64,000 nt of DNA from Clostridiales bacterium (GCA_022777455.1 JALFGI010000027.1:1-64000), one strand, 5' to 3'. Counted from the stretch's first letter, positions 35,330 to 44,695 are shown. Translations and numbers: made by a program. Notes: generated by a model from the letters alone, not told the origin.

Positions 35330-37576
35330 ATGAGAAAACTTCTGTGGTTCACGGTTGGTTTCGCAATTGGATGTGGGCTGTGCGCCACGCTGTTCTGGCA
35401 GCAGAATCTGACGCCTTTGTTTGTATATGCTTTCCTTTCCGGTGTTCTCTGCTTTGTATTGAAATTCCGAAATGATCTATTCAGAGTTCCTGCAGCGATT
35501 TCCCTGGGGATGTTCCTTTCCTTTGGATGGTTCTCGCTGTATCAGACAATATACCTGCAGCCGATTCAAAAGCTGGATGGGCAAACGGTGTCCCTATCTG
35601 TTACCGCAACAGATTACACTGAGAAAACGGACTATGGCTTTTCAGTAGAAGGATTTACACTTCTGGAAGGGAAACCATATCATCTTCGGGTTTTTCAGAA
35701 GGATGATACAGCACTTACCCCGGGCGATGTACTGGAAGGAGAATTTCGGCTTCGCCTGACAACGCCGGAGGGTAAGAAAGAGTCAACCTATTATCAGGGC
35801 AAAGGACTGTTTGTCCTGGCGACTCAGAAATCTGATACGGTTTGCTCTATGTCCGTAAGAAGTGCGCTATGGTTCCTTCCGGCCCGGGTGGCCAATGCTG
35901 TCAAGGATCGGATCGCAACGTTTTTTCCCAAGGATGTTGCCCCTTTTGCCAAGGCGCTTCTTCTGGGTGATACATCGGATTTGAGTTATTCCGTGGATAC
36001 CTCGTTGAAAGTCAGCGGTATCCGTCATGTGGTTGCCGTTTCCGGACTACATGTTTCAATTTTATACGGTTTGATATATCTGCTGTTTCGAACACGGAGA
36101 TGGCTGACGTTTCTCATTTCCGTTCCAGTGCTGTTGTTTTTTGCTGCTGTTACCGGATTCTCGGCTTCGGTGACCAGGGCTTGTCTGATGACCGGGCTGA
36201 TGTCTCTTGGCGCGGCGATTACCGATGAATATGACGGTTTGACCAGCTTGTCTTGTGCCGGACTGATCATGCTGCTGCTTAATCCTTTTGTACTGTTTTC
36301 TGTCAGCTTTCAGCTGTCAGTTGCAAGTGTCGCGGGTATCCTGCTCTTTGCCTCTAATCTGAATCAGTGGATACAAAGCCGTTTCCCTGAGGCTAAGCGG
36401 AAAAGTTTTTTGAGAAAGCTGCAGAGTTGGTTTGCCGGATCGGTTTCCGTTTCTGTCAGCGCTTATGTTTTCTCCGTGCCTTTGAGTGCCTGGTATTTTG
36501 GCTCCGTAAGCCTGATTGGCATTGTAACCAATCTGCTTACCATATGGGTGATTGGCTTCCTGTTTTATGGAATTGCTGCAGTGAGTGTTTTGGGCAGTAT
36601 CTTTCCCACGCTTTGTCGATTTCTCGGATGGCTGCTTTCCTGGCCGATTCGATTCGTTTTGCTTACGGCCGGGGGCTTGTCACGGATTCCGTTTGCAGCT
36701 GTGTATACCGAGAGCTCTTATATCACTGCCTGGCTCGTGTTCTCTTATGTTCTGTTGGCACTTTTTCTGCTTCATGGCAGAAAACATGGCCGTTACGTCC
36801 TGTCTGCCGCTGCGGTCTGCCTGGTTGTGGCAATCGGGGCATCTGTTATCATCCCGAAACAGGACAATATACGGCTGAACGTTTTGGATGTTGGGCAGGG
36901 ACAAGCGATTCTGCTTCAGTCAGGGAACAAGAATTTCCTCATCGACTGCGGCGGAAGCAATGCAGCGAACGCATCTGACAAGATCGCACAGACACTTCTG
37001 AGCCAGGGCGTGTTTGAATTGGACGGAATCGCTCTGACGCACTATGACGCAGATCATACCAACGCCATAGAAAATCTGATGACAAGGATTCGGGTGGATC
37101 AGTTTTACCTCCCCGATCTGGAAAAGCGAGCTTTGTATAATCGCCTGAAATCGGATCCAAGTAATTTGATTACCCTAATTGACCGGGATGTGGATATTCC
37201 GTTTGGAAACGGGACATTGACGTTACTGGAACCTGGAGATTTGAAATCAAGTAATGAAAACTGCATGTGTGTCTTGTTTGAATCAGATGAGTGTGTTATA
37301 CTGATAACCGGAGACCGCGACCGCGCTGGCGAAGGTGCTTTAATCAAAAAATACGATCTGCCAGATGTGGATGTTTTGATTGCCGGACATCATGGGTCCA
37401 AGAATTCCACTTCCCGGGAATTGCTTCAGTCAGTGCGCCCGGAGATTGTGATCATTTCCGTCGGGGAGAACAATCCTTATGGGCACCCCACACGGGAAGT
37501 GCTGGAGCGGCTTGCGGATTTTGGCTGTACCGTATACCGAACGGATGAACATGGTTCGGTTCTGGTCAGGAGGTAA
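35330..37576 (+). CDS. comEC: DNA uptake channel protein ComEC/Rec2
   Basis: A 748-residue protein: two N-terminal helices, an extracytoplasmic OB-like region (about residues 70-180), the ComEC membrane core (KVSGIRHVVAVSGLHVSILYG and several helices to about residue 500), then a metallo-beta-lactamase domain (DVGQGQAILLQ, ALTHYDADHTNA, IAGHHGSKNST). ComEC carries single-stranded DNA across the membrane during transformation. The MBL domain keeps the HxDxDH-like metal motif as HYDADH. No other com genes are in the window. Two bases separate it from holA. Confidence 0.93.
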   Translation: MRKLLWFTVGFAIGCGLCATLFWQQNLTPLFVYAFLSGVLCFVLKFRNDLFRVPAAISLGMFLSFGWFSLYQTIYLQPIQKLDGQTVSLSVTATDYTEKTDYGFSVEGFTLLEGKPYHLRVFQKDDTALTPGDVLEGEFRLRLTTPEGKKESTYYQGKGLFVLATQKSDTVCSMSVRSALWFLPARVANAVKDRIATFFPKDVAPFAKALLLGDTSDLSYSVDTSLKVSGIRHVVAVSGLHVSILYGLIYLLFRTRRWLTFLISVPVLLFFAAVTGFSASVTRACLMTGLMSLGAAITDEYDGLTSLSCAGLIMLLLNPFVLFSVSFQLSVASVAGILLFASNLNQWIQSRFPEAKRKSFLRKLQSWFAGSVSVSVSAYVFSVPLSAWYFGSVSLIGIVTNLLTIWVIGFLFYGIAAVSVLGSIFPTLCRFLGWLLSWPIRFVLLTAGGLSRIPFAAVYTESSYITAWLVFSYVLLALFLLHGRKHGRYVLSAAAVCLVVAIGASVIIPKQDNIRLNVLDVGQGQAILLQSGNKNFLIDCGGSNAANASDKIAQTLLSQGVFELDGIALTHYDADHTNAIENLMTRIRVDQFYLPDLEKRALYNRLKSDPSNLITLIDRDVDIPFGNGTLTLLEPGDLKSSNENCMCVLFESDECVILITGDRDRAGEGALIKKYDLPDVDVLIAGHHGSKNSTSRELLQSVRPEIVIISVGENNPYGHPTREVLERLADFGCTVYRTDEHGSVLVRR

Positions 37577-37578
37577 CG

Positions 37579-38625
37579 ATGGCGAAAAAAAACCTTGCTG
37601 ATGGAGCTTTTCAAAACCTGAAAGCTGCTGTTCGGAACAAAAACATTGACAGACTCTATTTTTTCTATGGAGAAGAGACGTTTTTGATGTCCCATTATCT
37701 GGAGGCAATCAAGAAACAACTTCTTGACCCGCTGACGGAGTCTTTCAATTTCCACCGCTTCACCGGTGAGAATTTTGATCTGGCAGCCTTTATGGAAGCG
37801 GTGGAAAATCTGCCGATGATGGCGGATTTTACTCTGGTTCAGGTGGACGATATTGATTTTTTTAAGCTGAGCGAATCTGAGCGGGAAAAAATTGCCCAGG
37901 TTTTCAATGACATTCCGGAATACTGCACAGTGATATTCACCTATCTTACAACTGCATGGAAACCGGATAAACGGCTGAAAAAGCTCTGGGATGCGGTAGA
38001 TTCCAACGGTTTGGCGGTAGAATTCTGCAAGCAGGATCAACGGGAATTGATTCCCTGGGTTTCCAGACATTTTGCATCACAGAAAAAACAGATTTCCAAT
38101 GAGCTTTGCGCCTATCTGATTGATATCACCGGCGGTACTATGACAGCTCTGAGTGGGGAAATCCAGAAGATTTGTGCCTACTCCGGGGCAGATGAAATCA
38201 GAAAATCCGATATTGATGCGGTAACGGAACCGGTGCTGGATGCAGTGGTGTTCCAAATGACCGATCGTATCAGCGAAGGCTCCTACGATAAGGCGTTCCA
38301 GAGCCTTCAGCAACTGCTCAAAATGCAGCAGGAACCGTTGGCGATTTTAGGCGCTTTGGGCAGCCAGTTTCGCCGGCTGACTGCGGCAAAATGTTTGCTG
38401 GATCAGGGCAAGAGTGCCTATGAATTGCAGAAACTTTGCGGGATTCCGGATTATCCTGCCAGGAAGACCATGGAGGCTGCCAGACATATGGACAAATCCT
38501 TTTGCGGCAGAGCCTCTGTGCTGATCATTGAGACAGACTACAAGATGAAGACCTCTTTTGACGACAGCCAGCGACTCCTGGAGCTTCTTGTCCTTCAGCT
38601 GGCAACGGAGGCGCGGCATGGTTAA
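37579..38625 (+). CDS. holA: DNA polymerase III delta subunit
   Basis: A 348-residue clamp-loader subunit. The N-terminal LYFFYGEETFLMSHYLEAIK is the family's start of the AAA+-like domain, with VENLPMMADFTLVQVDD and the C-terminal collar helices (QQEPLAILGALGSQFRRL). Delta opens the beta sliding clamp. AGGAGG lies 5 bases before ATG. The comEC-holA order is standard in Bacillota, and it overlaps rnmV by 8 bases. Confidence 0.93.
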   Translation: MAKKNLADGAFQNLKAAVRNKNIDRLYFFYGEETFLMSHYLEAIKKQLLDPLTESFNFHRFTGENFDLAAFMEAVENLPMMADFTLVQVDDIDFFKLSESEREKIAQVFNDIPEYCTVIFTYLTTAWKPDKRLKKLWDAVDSNGLAVEFCKQDQRELIPWVSRHFASQKKQISNELCAYLIDITGGTMTALSGEIQKICAYSGADEIRKSDIDAVTEPVLDAVVFQMTDRISEGSYDKAFQSLQQLLKMQQEPLAILGALGSQFRRLTAAKCLLDQGKSAYELQKLCGIPDYPARKTMEAARHMDKSFCGRASVLIIETDYKMKTSFDDSQRLLELLVLQLATEARHG

Positions 38626-39217
38626 AGTTCGGGAAGCCATCGTTGTAGAGGGCCGTTACGACAAGAATACCCTGAGCCAGATCGTGGATGCTCCCATATT
38701 TGAAACCCGGGGCTTCGGTATTTTCAAGGATAAGGAGCAGATGGCACTGCTGCGCGCTGTTGCCCTCCGGCGGGGTTTGATCGTGTTTACGGATTCTGAT
38801 GGCGCCGGTTTTGTCATCCGAAACCATCTCAAAAGTGCCATCCCCAATCAATATTTGAAGCACGCATATATTCCTGATATTCCGGGCAAGGAGAAGCGAA
38901 AAGCCGCGCCGGGAAAAGAGGGAAAGCTTGGCGTAGAGGGAATGCCGTCGGATGTGATTCTGACGGCGCTGAAGGACGCAGGAGCAACGTTTGAAGACGG
39001 GACACAAACAAAATCCGGCGGAATTTCCAAGCAGGATTTGTGCTCGCTTGGCCTTTCCGGCGGTGCCGACAGCAGCCAAAAGCGGCTTGCATTACAGAAG
39101 AAACTGAATCTGCCGGAGCATATGAGTGCCAATGCATTGCTGCAGGCACTGAATCTGCTGTATTCTATGGATGAGCTTTCCCGGTTGGTGAAAGCGTTGG
39201 AGAAAGACAATGGTTGA
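38618..39217 (+). CDS. rnmV: Ribonuclease M5
   Basis: A 199-residue Toprim nuclease: IVVEGRYDKNTL supplies the catalytic Glu and VFTDSDGAGF the DxD. A DUF4093-type C-terminal domain follows. RNase M5 matures 5S rRNA using L18. ATG 38618 follows GGAGG by 7 bases and lies within the holA 3' end. Its usual partner rsmA/ksgA is not adjacent; an ABC-F gene overlaps its end instead. Confidence 0.9.
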   Translation: MVKVREAIVVEGRYDKNTLSQIVDAPIFETRGFGIFKDKEQMALLRAVALRRGLIVFTDSDGAGFVIRNHLKSAIPNQYLKHAYIPDIPGKEKRKAAPGKEGKLGVEGMPSDVILTALKDAGATFEDGTQTKSGGISKQDLCSLGLSGGADSSQKRLALQKKLNLPEHMSANALLQALNLLYSMDELSRLVKALEKDNG

Positions 39218-41075
39218 TATATCTGTAAGTAATTTGACAAAGTTCTTCGTGATCGGAGAGAATCTCCTGCAAGGACTTTCTTTCGATGTACAGGAAGGGG
39301 AGTGCGTTGCTATTCTGGGCCGGAACGGCTGCGGAAAAACAACGCTGTTCCGAATTCTGACGAAGGAACTGGACTATGACGAGGGAGAAGTGTATGTCAA
39401 TCCCAACAAGCGGATGGGATTGATTTCTCAGATTCCTGTATTCCCCGATGGCTACACCGTGGAGAATGTCCTCCGCTCCGCCTATTCTGATTTGATCAAG
39501 ATCCAGAGGGATATGATGTGTCTGGAAGAAAGCATGCTGTCTGGGGCAACTTCGGAGCAGCTGCGGCAGTATGACGCCCTTTCCAACCGGTTCCAGGCCG
39601 GGGGCGGCTACGATATGGATGTTGAAGTGGATAAAATTTGCAACGGCCTTGGAATCACCCAGGATCAACGTTCCCAGGAATTTGCCAGCCTTTCCGGCGG
39701 CGAAAAAACACGCGTGAATCTGGCTCGTCTGTTGTTGGAAAAGACGGATATTCTGCTGCTGGACGAGCCTACCAACCATCTGGATCTGAACAGTGTGGAA
39801 TGGCTGGAGCAATATATCAATTCTTTTAAGGGCACTGTGTTGGCCATCTCCCACGACCGGTATTTTATCGACCAAGTGGCTGATCGGGTGATTGAAATCA
39901 CCGACGGTCATGCGGAATTCTATTCCGGTAACTACTCGTTCTATATGGATGAAAAGCAGGCTCGCTTTGATTTGCAGATGAAGCAGTATGAGCAGGAGCA
40001 GGCGAAGCTGAAGCAGTTGGGATACACCGTGGAACGAATGAAGGGCTGGGGCATCAACAACCGCACTCTCTATCGCCGTGCGATGTCTATTCAGCACCGT
40101 ATGGAGCGGATTCGCAAAACCGAAAAACCCAAGGCGGAGAGAACCATGAAGGCCTCCTTCGGCGAGAAGGATTTCTCCGGTGATGTGGTTTTTAAAATGA
40201 AAAATGTCACCAAGTCCTTTGGAGACAGAACGCTCTTTTCGGATGTCAATCTGAATGTGGAAGCAGGGGAACGTATCGCCCTTCTGGGTGACAACGGTAC
40301 CGGCAAAAGTACCTTTATCAAATGCCTTCTGGGAGAGGAGGACTGCGCAGGAAAAATACAGTTTGGTCCCACAGTGAAGTGGGGATACCTGCCGCAGATT
40401 ATTCACTTTGATCACCCGGAACGAAGTCTCTATGATACCATGCTCTATGAGAAAAACTGCACGCCTCAGACCGCACGGGACCGCCTGGGCGCTTTTATGT
40501 TCCAGGGTGAAGATGTTTTCAAGAGTGTTGCTAACCTTTCTGGCGGTGAGCAGTCCCGTCTGAGGCTATGCATGCTGATGGATGAGAAAATCAATCTTCT
40601 CATTCTGGACGAGCCTACCAACCACCTGGACATTGCTTCCCGGGAATGGGTGGAGGCGGCGATCGAGGAATTCGAGGGTGTTCTGCTTTTTGTGTCCCAC
40701 GACCGTTACTTCATCGAGAAATTCGCCGAGCGTATCTGGCTGCTGGAAAACGGAACCATCCGGGACTTCCGCTGCGGCTATCAAAAATACCGTTCCATCC
40801 TGGAACATGAGGCGGCTGCCAAGCCTGTTACCAAGCAACCTCCCAAGGAGAAAAAAGAAAAGCCCAAGGGCGGTACCAAGGATTCTGATAAGAAAATACG
40901 CCGCCTGGAACGAGAAATTGAAAAGCAAGAGGCTTCTATCGCAGAATTGGACGGAATGATTGAAGCTGCTTCCGCGGACTATCAGGAGCTGACCAGACTG
41001 CTCCAGGAGAAAGAAGCTGCCGAAGCGTTGCTGATGGAGCTGATGGAGCAGTGGGAAGAAGCACAGTCGGAATAA
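39210..41075 (+). CDS. ABC-F family ATPase
   Basis: A 621-residue soluble protein with two ABC domains: Walker A GRNGCGKTT and GDNGTGKST, signatures LSGGEKTR and LSGGEQSR, and Walker B LLLDEPTNHLD and LILDEPTNHLD. The two are joined by the P-site tRNA interaction linker, and a Lys/Glu-rich coiled-coil tail follows residue 530. ABC-F proteins act on the ribosome (translation factors or antibiotic protection); with no membrane segment this is not a transporter. The subfamily (YdiF-like by length and tail) is uncertain. It overlaps rnmV by 8 bases. Confidence 0.9.
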   Translation: MVDISVSNLTKFFVIGENLLQGLSFDVQEGECVAILGRNGCGKTTLFRILTKELDYDEGEVYVNPNKRMGLISQIPVFPDGYTVENVLRSAYSDLIKIQRDMMCLEESMLSGATSEQLRQYDALSNRFQAGGGYDMDVEVDKICNGLGITQDQRSQEFASLSGGEKTRVNLARLLLEKTDILLLDEPTNHLDLNSVEWLEQYINSFKGTVLAISHDRYFIDQVADRVIEITDGHAEFYSGNYSFYMDEKQARFDLQMKQYEQEQAKLKQLGYTVERMKGWGINNRTLYRRAMSIQHRMERIRKTEKPKAERTMKASFGEKDFSGDVVFKMKNVTKSFGDRTLFSDVNLNVEAGERIALLGDNGTGKSTFIKCLLGEEDCAGKIQFGPTVKWGYLPQIIHFDHPERSLYDTMLYEKNCTPQTARDRLGAFMFQGEDVFKSVANLSGGEQSRLRLCMLMDEKINLLILDEPTNHLDIASREWVEAAIEEFEGVLLFVSHDRYFIEKFAERIWLLENGTIRDFRCGYQKYRSILEHEAAAKPVTKQPPKEKKEKPKGGTKDSDKKIRRLEREIEKQEASIAELDGMIEAASADYQELTRLLQEKEAAEALLMELMEQWEEAQSE

Positions 41076-41090
41076 ATGACATATGTCATT
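41075..41090. promoter_or_regulatory. Perfect 16-bp palindrome overlapping the mrp promoter
   Basis: AATGACATATGTCATT is fully self-complementary and its last two bases are the first of the -35 hexamer. It is a strong candidate operator for a dimeric regulator; the regulator is unknown. Confidence 0.6.
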
Positions 41091-41117
41091 GACACATGGA
41101 GCAAACCTGCATATAAT
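41089..41117 (+). promoter_or_regulatory. Consensus sigma-A promoter of mrp
   Basis: TTGACA (41089-41094), 17 bases, TATAAT (41112-41117): a perfect consensus. Confidence 0.92.
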
Positions 41118-41151
41118 AGTAGCACAATATAAATAAGGAGCGTTTTTACAA

Positions 41152-41976
41152 ATGAGTTCTTGTAACGGTAATTGTTCCAGCTGTGGCTCTGACTGCGCTG
41201 ACCGCAAGTCAGAGAGTCTGCTGGCATCTTTGAATCCCAAGTCCAGCGTGAAAAAGGTAATTGCAGTGGTGTCTGGTAAGGGCGGCGTAGGCAAGTCCAC
41301 AGTGACATCCATGCTGGCAGTCGCCATGGCGCGGCGGGGGAAACGAGTCGGTGTTTTGGATGCCGACATTACCGGTCCTTCTGCTCCCACCGCTTTTGGC
41401 GTAACGGAATGCCAGGGGGCAGACACCGACGGATTGTATCCTGCGCTGACCCGGACCGGCATTCAGGTGATGTCCATCAATCTGCTGCTGGATAACCCTG
41501 CTGACCCGGTGGTATGGAGGGGGCCTGTGATCGCAGGCGCCGTGAAGCAGTTCTGGACGGATGTGATCTGGGAGGACGTGGATTACCTGTTCGTGGATAT
41601 GCCTCCCGGAACCGGCGATGTGCCTCTGACGGTGTTCCAGAGCCTGCCTGTCAACGGCATTATCATTGTCACCAGCCCTCAGGACCTGGTTTCCATGATT
41701 GTGAACAAGGCCGTAAAGATGGCAGACATGATGCACATTCCTGTCCTGGGCTTTGTGGAGAATTATTCTTACCTCCAGTGTCCGGACTGCGGCAAGAAGA
41801 TCAATGTTTTTGGACAGAGTCATCTGGATGCCATTGCGGAAGAACATGGTCTGCCCATTCTGGCCCGGCTTCCCATTGATCCTGCGGTAGCAGAGGCTTA
41901 TGACAACGGCCTGATGGAAACGGTGAACACCGATGCCCTGACAGAAGCAATCGAGGCTGTAAAGGCTGCTGAATAA
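41152..41976 (+). CDS. Mrp/NBP35-family iron-sulfur cluster carrier ATPase
   Basis: A 274-residue P-loop protein. VVSGKGGVGKSTV is the deviant Walker A, LDADITGPS and DMPPGTGD complete the nucleotide site, and CPDC near residue 206 is the dimer-bridging cluster motif. The N terminus carries C4, C8, C11 and C15, like the stable cluster site of NBP35 rather than the DUF59 domain of ApbC. It scaffolds or transfers Fe-S clusters in the cytoplasm. AAGGAG lies 11 bases before ATG. Single gene with its own palindromic promoter and terminator. Confidence 0.9.
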   Translation: MSSCNGNCSSCGSDCADRKSESLLASLNPKSSVKKVIAVVSGKGGVGKSTVTSMLAVAMARRGKRVGVLDADITGPSAPTAFGVTECQGADTDGLYPALTRTGIQVMSINLLLDNPADPVVWRGPVIAGAVKQFWTDVIWEDVDYLFVDMPPGTGDVPLTVFQSLPVNGIIIVTSPQDLVSMIVNKAVKMADMMHIPVLGFVENYSYLQCPDCGKKINVFGQSHLDAIAEEHGLPILARLPIDPAVAEAYDNGLMETVNTDALTEAIEAVKAAE

Positions 41977-41983
41977 CGAAGAA

Positions 41984-42015
41984 CTGGGTTCCCCGCAATG
42001 GGGAACCCAGCTTTT
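41984..42015 (+). terminator. Intrinsic terminator after mrp
   Basis: CTGGGTTCCCC (41984-41994) pairs with GGGGAACCCAG (42000-42010), then CTTTTA. Confidence 0.88.
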
Positions 42016-42871
42016 ATAATTTATAGTCAAAAACAAACCAAATACCGACCAACGCTGCCGCAAAGGGCGTATAGGACAGCAGGGCACGATGTGTAATGTC
42101 TATTACACTGAACCCGGCATATTGCATCAGATAGAACAAAGCACAGGTCAGTGCGGCAGACAGTACAGCTCTTGTCAGGTTTTTGCCAATGGTGTTGGAG
42201 AAGAAAAAGGTATATAGTAATCCAATCACCGGATTTGCAACGGTAAATAAAATGCACAGTAATGGGTTAAAAAGACTCACCAGGATCGCGACAACCAATA
42301 CAGCCATTAGTATGACTGGGGCAGAAGTGGCGATCACATCGGGTAGGAAAGTATTCAAAGCCCAGTTTGCTGCGAGATTCAGGAAAATTGCCAAAACCAC
42401 AGCAATTATGCGAAATAACAGCCATCCCAAAAAGGACTGCCCGTTGGGGAGCACGAAGTTTAGTAGGTGAATAATAAAGCAAAGAATGATCAATGACAGT
42501 AGCTGGGAGCAGAGCAAAGACAATGTTGAACAGGCGGATGAGGTGATGATCAAGATATCATCCCGGAAAATTGCGAAAGGAAGAGCGGAAAGGTACTGTG
42601 TCAGGTTCCAGGGCTTCAGCGTATAGACTGTTACTGCATAGACAAACAGAACATTCAAAAAACCGGAAATGGAACGGTTAACAAGGCAGTGCGCTCCAAA
42701 AAACAGACGAAAAACAAAACCCAGACCTAAGGCGAAGACACTGATTATTAAGAAGACAAAAATCATGTCCTCAATTGTGGTGGGGATCAGGTTGTTGGTA
42801 CTTTCGAGGAAAGACGCAACGGAATCGATCAGGCGATCCGCACCAAGCACAGAAAACCAATCAAGACTCAT
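42014..42871 (-). CDS. Hypothetical multi-pass membrane protein
   Basis: A 285-residue protein with about seven hydrophobic helices (for example DMIFVFLIISVFALGLGFVF, LSLIILCFIIHLLNFVL, LMAVLVVAILVSLF). No catalytic motif seen. ATG 42871 follows AAAGGAG by 8 bases; a longer frame to 42907 would include the rplL terminator region. It lies immediately downstream of rplL on the same strand, beyond that operon's terminator. Function unknown. Confidence 0.72.
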   Translation of the reverse strand: MSLDWFSVLGADRLIDSVASFLESTNNLIPTTIEDMIFVFLIISVFALGLGFVFRLFFGAHCLVNRSISGFLNVLFVYAVTVYTLKPWNLTQYLSALPFAIFRDDILIITSSACSTLSLLCSQLLSLIILCFIIHLLNFVLPNGQSFLGWLLFRIIAVVLAIFLNLAANWALNTFLPDVIATSAPVILMAVLVVAILVSLFNPLLCILFTVANPVIGLLYTFFFSNTIGKNLTRAVLSAALTCALFYLMQYAGFSVIDITHRALLSYTPFAAALVGIWFVFDYKL

Positions 42872-42893
42872 GGGTGACTCCTTTATATACAGG

Positions 42894-42923
42894 AAAACCT
42901 CCGCCATCGCTGACGGAGGTTTT
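42894..42923 (-). terminator. Intrinsic terminator of the rplJ-rplL operon
   Basis: AAAACCTCCG (42894-42903) pairs with CGGAGGTTTT (42914-42923), 20 bases downstream of the rplL stop. Confidence 0.85.
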
Positions 42924-42943
42924 GAAAACGAGAATCAAATCAA

Positions 42944-43318
42944 TTACTTGATTTCGGCTTCGGCGCCAGCTTCCTTCAGCTCGGCAACCAGCTTCTCGGC
43001 ATCTTCCTTGGAGATGGCTTCCTTCAGGGTCTTGGGGCAGTTGTCAACCAGATCCTTAGCGTCCTTCAGGCCCAGGCCGGTAGCGGCACGGACAACCTTG
43101 ATAACGCCCAGCTTGGAAGCGCCGGCATTCTTCAGGATGACGTCGAACTCGGTCTTCTCCTCAACAGCCTCAGCAGCGGCAGCAGCGGGAGCAGCAACAG
43201 CAGCGGCAGCGGCGGAAACACCGAAAACTTCCTCCAGAGTGTGAACCAGTTCGGACAGCTCCAGGACGGTCAGTTCCTTAACCTGCTCAACCAGAGCAGT
43301 AATCTTTTCACTAGCCAT
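42944..43318 (-). CDS. rplL: 50S ribosomal protein L7/L12
   Basis: A 124-residue acidic ribosomal stalk protein: N-terminal dimerisation helix pair ([18 protein letters not shown]), Ala-rich hinge around residues 37-52, and C-terminal factor-binding domain with [26 protein letters not shown] lies 7-8 bases before ATG. It lies 52 bases after rplJ and forms the L10-L12 operon with it. Confidence 0.97.
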   Translation of the reverse strand: MASEKITALVEQVKELTVLELSELVHTLEEVFGVSAAAAAVAAPAAAAAEAVEEKTEFDVILKNAGASKLGVIKVVRAATGLGLKDAKDLVDNCPKTLKEAISKEDAEKLVAELKEAGAEAEIK

Positions 43319-43370
43319 TTTTAAATCCTCCTAATTATGTGTGAGTAAGATGAATTTTGGGGTTACGCGA

Positions 43371-43898
43371 TTAAGCTTCTGCTTCTGCGGCAGGAGCGGA
43401 GCCATCCTTCTGCATCCGAATCTGATCCAGAACAAAAGCCAGGCTGGAGATAGGTGCCAGGAAAGTACCAAGGACAGAAGCAACCAGAGCGTTCTTGCTG
43501 GGCAGCTCACCGAAGCCGTTCAGCTGGTCAGCGGACAGCACAGAGCCCTCAACAACGCCGCCCTTGATGGTCAGGGTCTTCAGCTTGTTCTTCTTGGCAA
43601 ACTCGCAAACGATACGAGCAGGGGCGATGGGGTCGCCGGTGGTGGAAGCCATGGCGGTAGTGCCGTTGAGAATCTCAGAGAAATCGTAACCAGCATTCTT
43701 GGTTGCGAAATTGGTCAGAGTGTTCTTCACGACGGAGTACTCGACGCCGGCCTCACGGAACTGCTTACGCAGCTCGGTATCCTGAGCAACAGTGATGCCC
43801 TTGTAGTCGACGAAAACCACGGAAGAAGCTTCCTGGATCTTGCCGGTCAGGGACTCAACAACTGCTTTCTTGCTCTCAAGAACCTTTGCGTTGGGCAT
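43371..43898 (-). CDS. rplJ: 50S ribosomal protein L10
   Basis: A 175-residue stalk base protein; VLESKKAVVESLTGKIQEA and VVFVDYKGITVAQDTELRKQ are typical N-terminal segments, and the C-terminal helix (ISSLAFVLDQIRMQ) is where L12 dimers bind. ATG 43898 follows GGAGG by 8 bases; longer starts would run into the leader RNA. Expression is probably autoregulated through the L10 leader upstream. Confidence 0.96.
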   Translation of the reverse strand: MPNAKVLESKKAVVESLTGKIQEASSVVFVDYKGITVAQDTELRKQFREAGVEYSVVKNTLTNFATKNAGYDFSEILNGTTAMASTTGDPIAPARIVCEFAKKNKLKTLTIKGGVVEGSVLSADQLNGFGELPSKNALVASVLGTFLAPISSLAFVLDQIRMQKDGSAPAAEAEA

Positions 43899-43904
43899 TA
43901 TTTT

Positions 43905-44019
43905 CACCTCCGAAAAATAAAAATGTCTTCCTGCCAGAAGACAGAAAGACACGCAGAAAAAACTTATCAGCGCACCTCGGCAGGACTTACGCCTTGCGGC
44001 ACCTGCTGTCTTTGGCAAC
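43905..44019 (-). promoter_or_regulatory. Ribosomal protein L10 leader RNA
   Basis: On the minus strand the leader contains GACAGCAGGTGCCGC and TCCTGCCGAGGTG, the conserved core of the L10/L12-binding leader found across Bacillota. A short hairpin, GTCTTC/GAAGAC (43925-43942), is followed by ATTTTTATTTTT and could act as an attenuator. Excess L10-L12 binding would reduce expression of rplJL. Confidence 0.85.
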
Positions 44020-44025
44020 TACAGT

Positions 44026-44054
44026 ATAATACCAGATAAGATGAGTTTTGTCAA
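44026..44054 (-). promoter_or_regulatory. Sigma-A promoter of rplJ-rplL
   Basis: TTGACA (44049-44054), 17 bases, TATTAT (44026-44031) on the minus strand, upstream of the L10 leader. Confidence 0.85.
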
Positions 44055-44070
44055 GAATTATTTTTCTATT

Positions 44071-44532
44071 TTATTCATCTTCAATAATTTCTTCTTTCAG
44101 CTCACTGCGGCGAACCAGGAATCGACGAATGGCAAACAAGCCGGCAATGCATGCAACACAGGCCAGATTACTCCATGGATCATCATGTGAGATAATGACA
44201 TGTCGGGTAATTGCCAGTGTCAATACTTCCAAAATATTGGCAGGGGTAGTATCCACCAGCATACGTACAAACTCCATGCCTACGACTATGGTCAGCAATT
44301 CGTGGAGGATGTGACTGACATCGGAAAGATATTCTGCTCCGCCAATGATGATTTGATAGATTTCAAGTGTCAAGGCAGCCAGCAAAATCAAAATGGTAAT
44401 GATGGCGATGAACCGCTCTATAACGTGTAATGTATGGAGAATCAAATGCTGGACTCGACTGCTGCGTTTTTCGATTTTCTCAATTTGGTTTTGTACTTTT
44501 GGATTATCGGAGTAGGTGGTTTTCTGATTCAT
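44071..44532 (-). CDS. PsiE-family membrane protein
   Basis: A 153-residue protein with four hydrophobic helices; the core EIYQIIIGG ... ILHELLTIVVGMEFVRML and LTLAITRHVIIS resembles the phosphate-starvation-inducible PsiE family, of unknown function. A basic/coiled N terminus (NQIEKIEKRSSRVQ) and acidic C terminus flank it. ATG 44532 has GGGAG 7 bases upstream. It lies directly upstream of the rplJ promoter on the same strand, within the gap between rplA and rplJ. Confidence 0.72.
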   Translation of the reverse strand: MNQKTTYSDNPKVQNQIEKIEKRSSRVQHLILHTLHVIERFIAIITILILLAALTLEIYQIIIGGAEYLSDVSHILHELLTIVVGMEFVRMLVDTTPANILEVLTLAITRHVIISHDDPWSNLACVACIAGLFAIRRFLVRRSELKEEIIEDE

Positions 44533-44695
44533 GCAATCTCCCTCTCTGTGAATATGATATTTAATCATACACCAAAATCATCCAAATAGGAAGATATTTT
44601 CATATTTTTTATATTTCAATTGAAAAATTTGTGAAATATTGACATTATGAAAGAATGTGAAATATTCAAATCATCATTCGAGTCTGAGGTATGTT

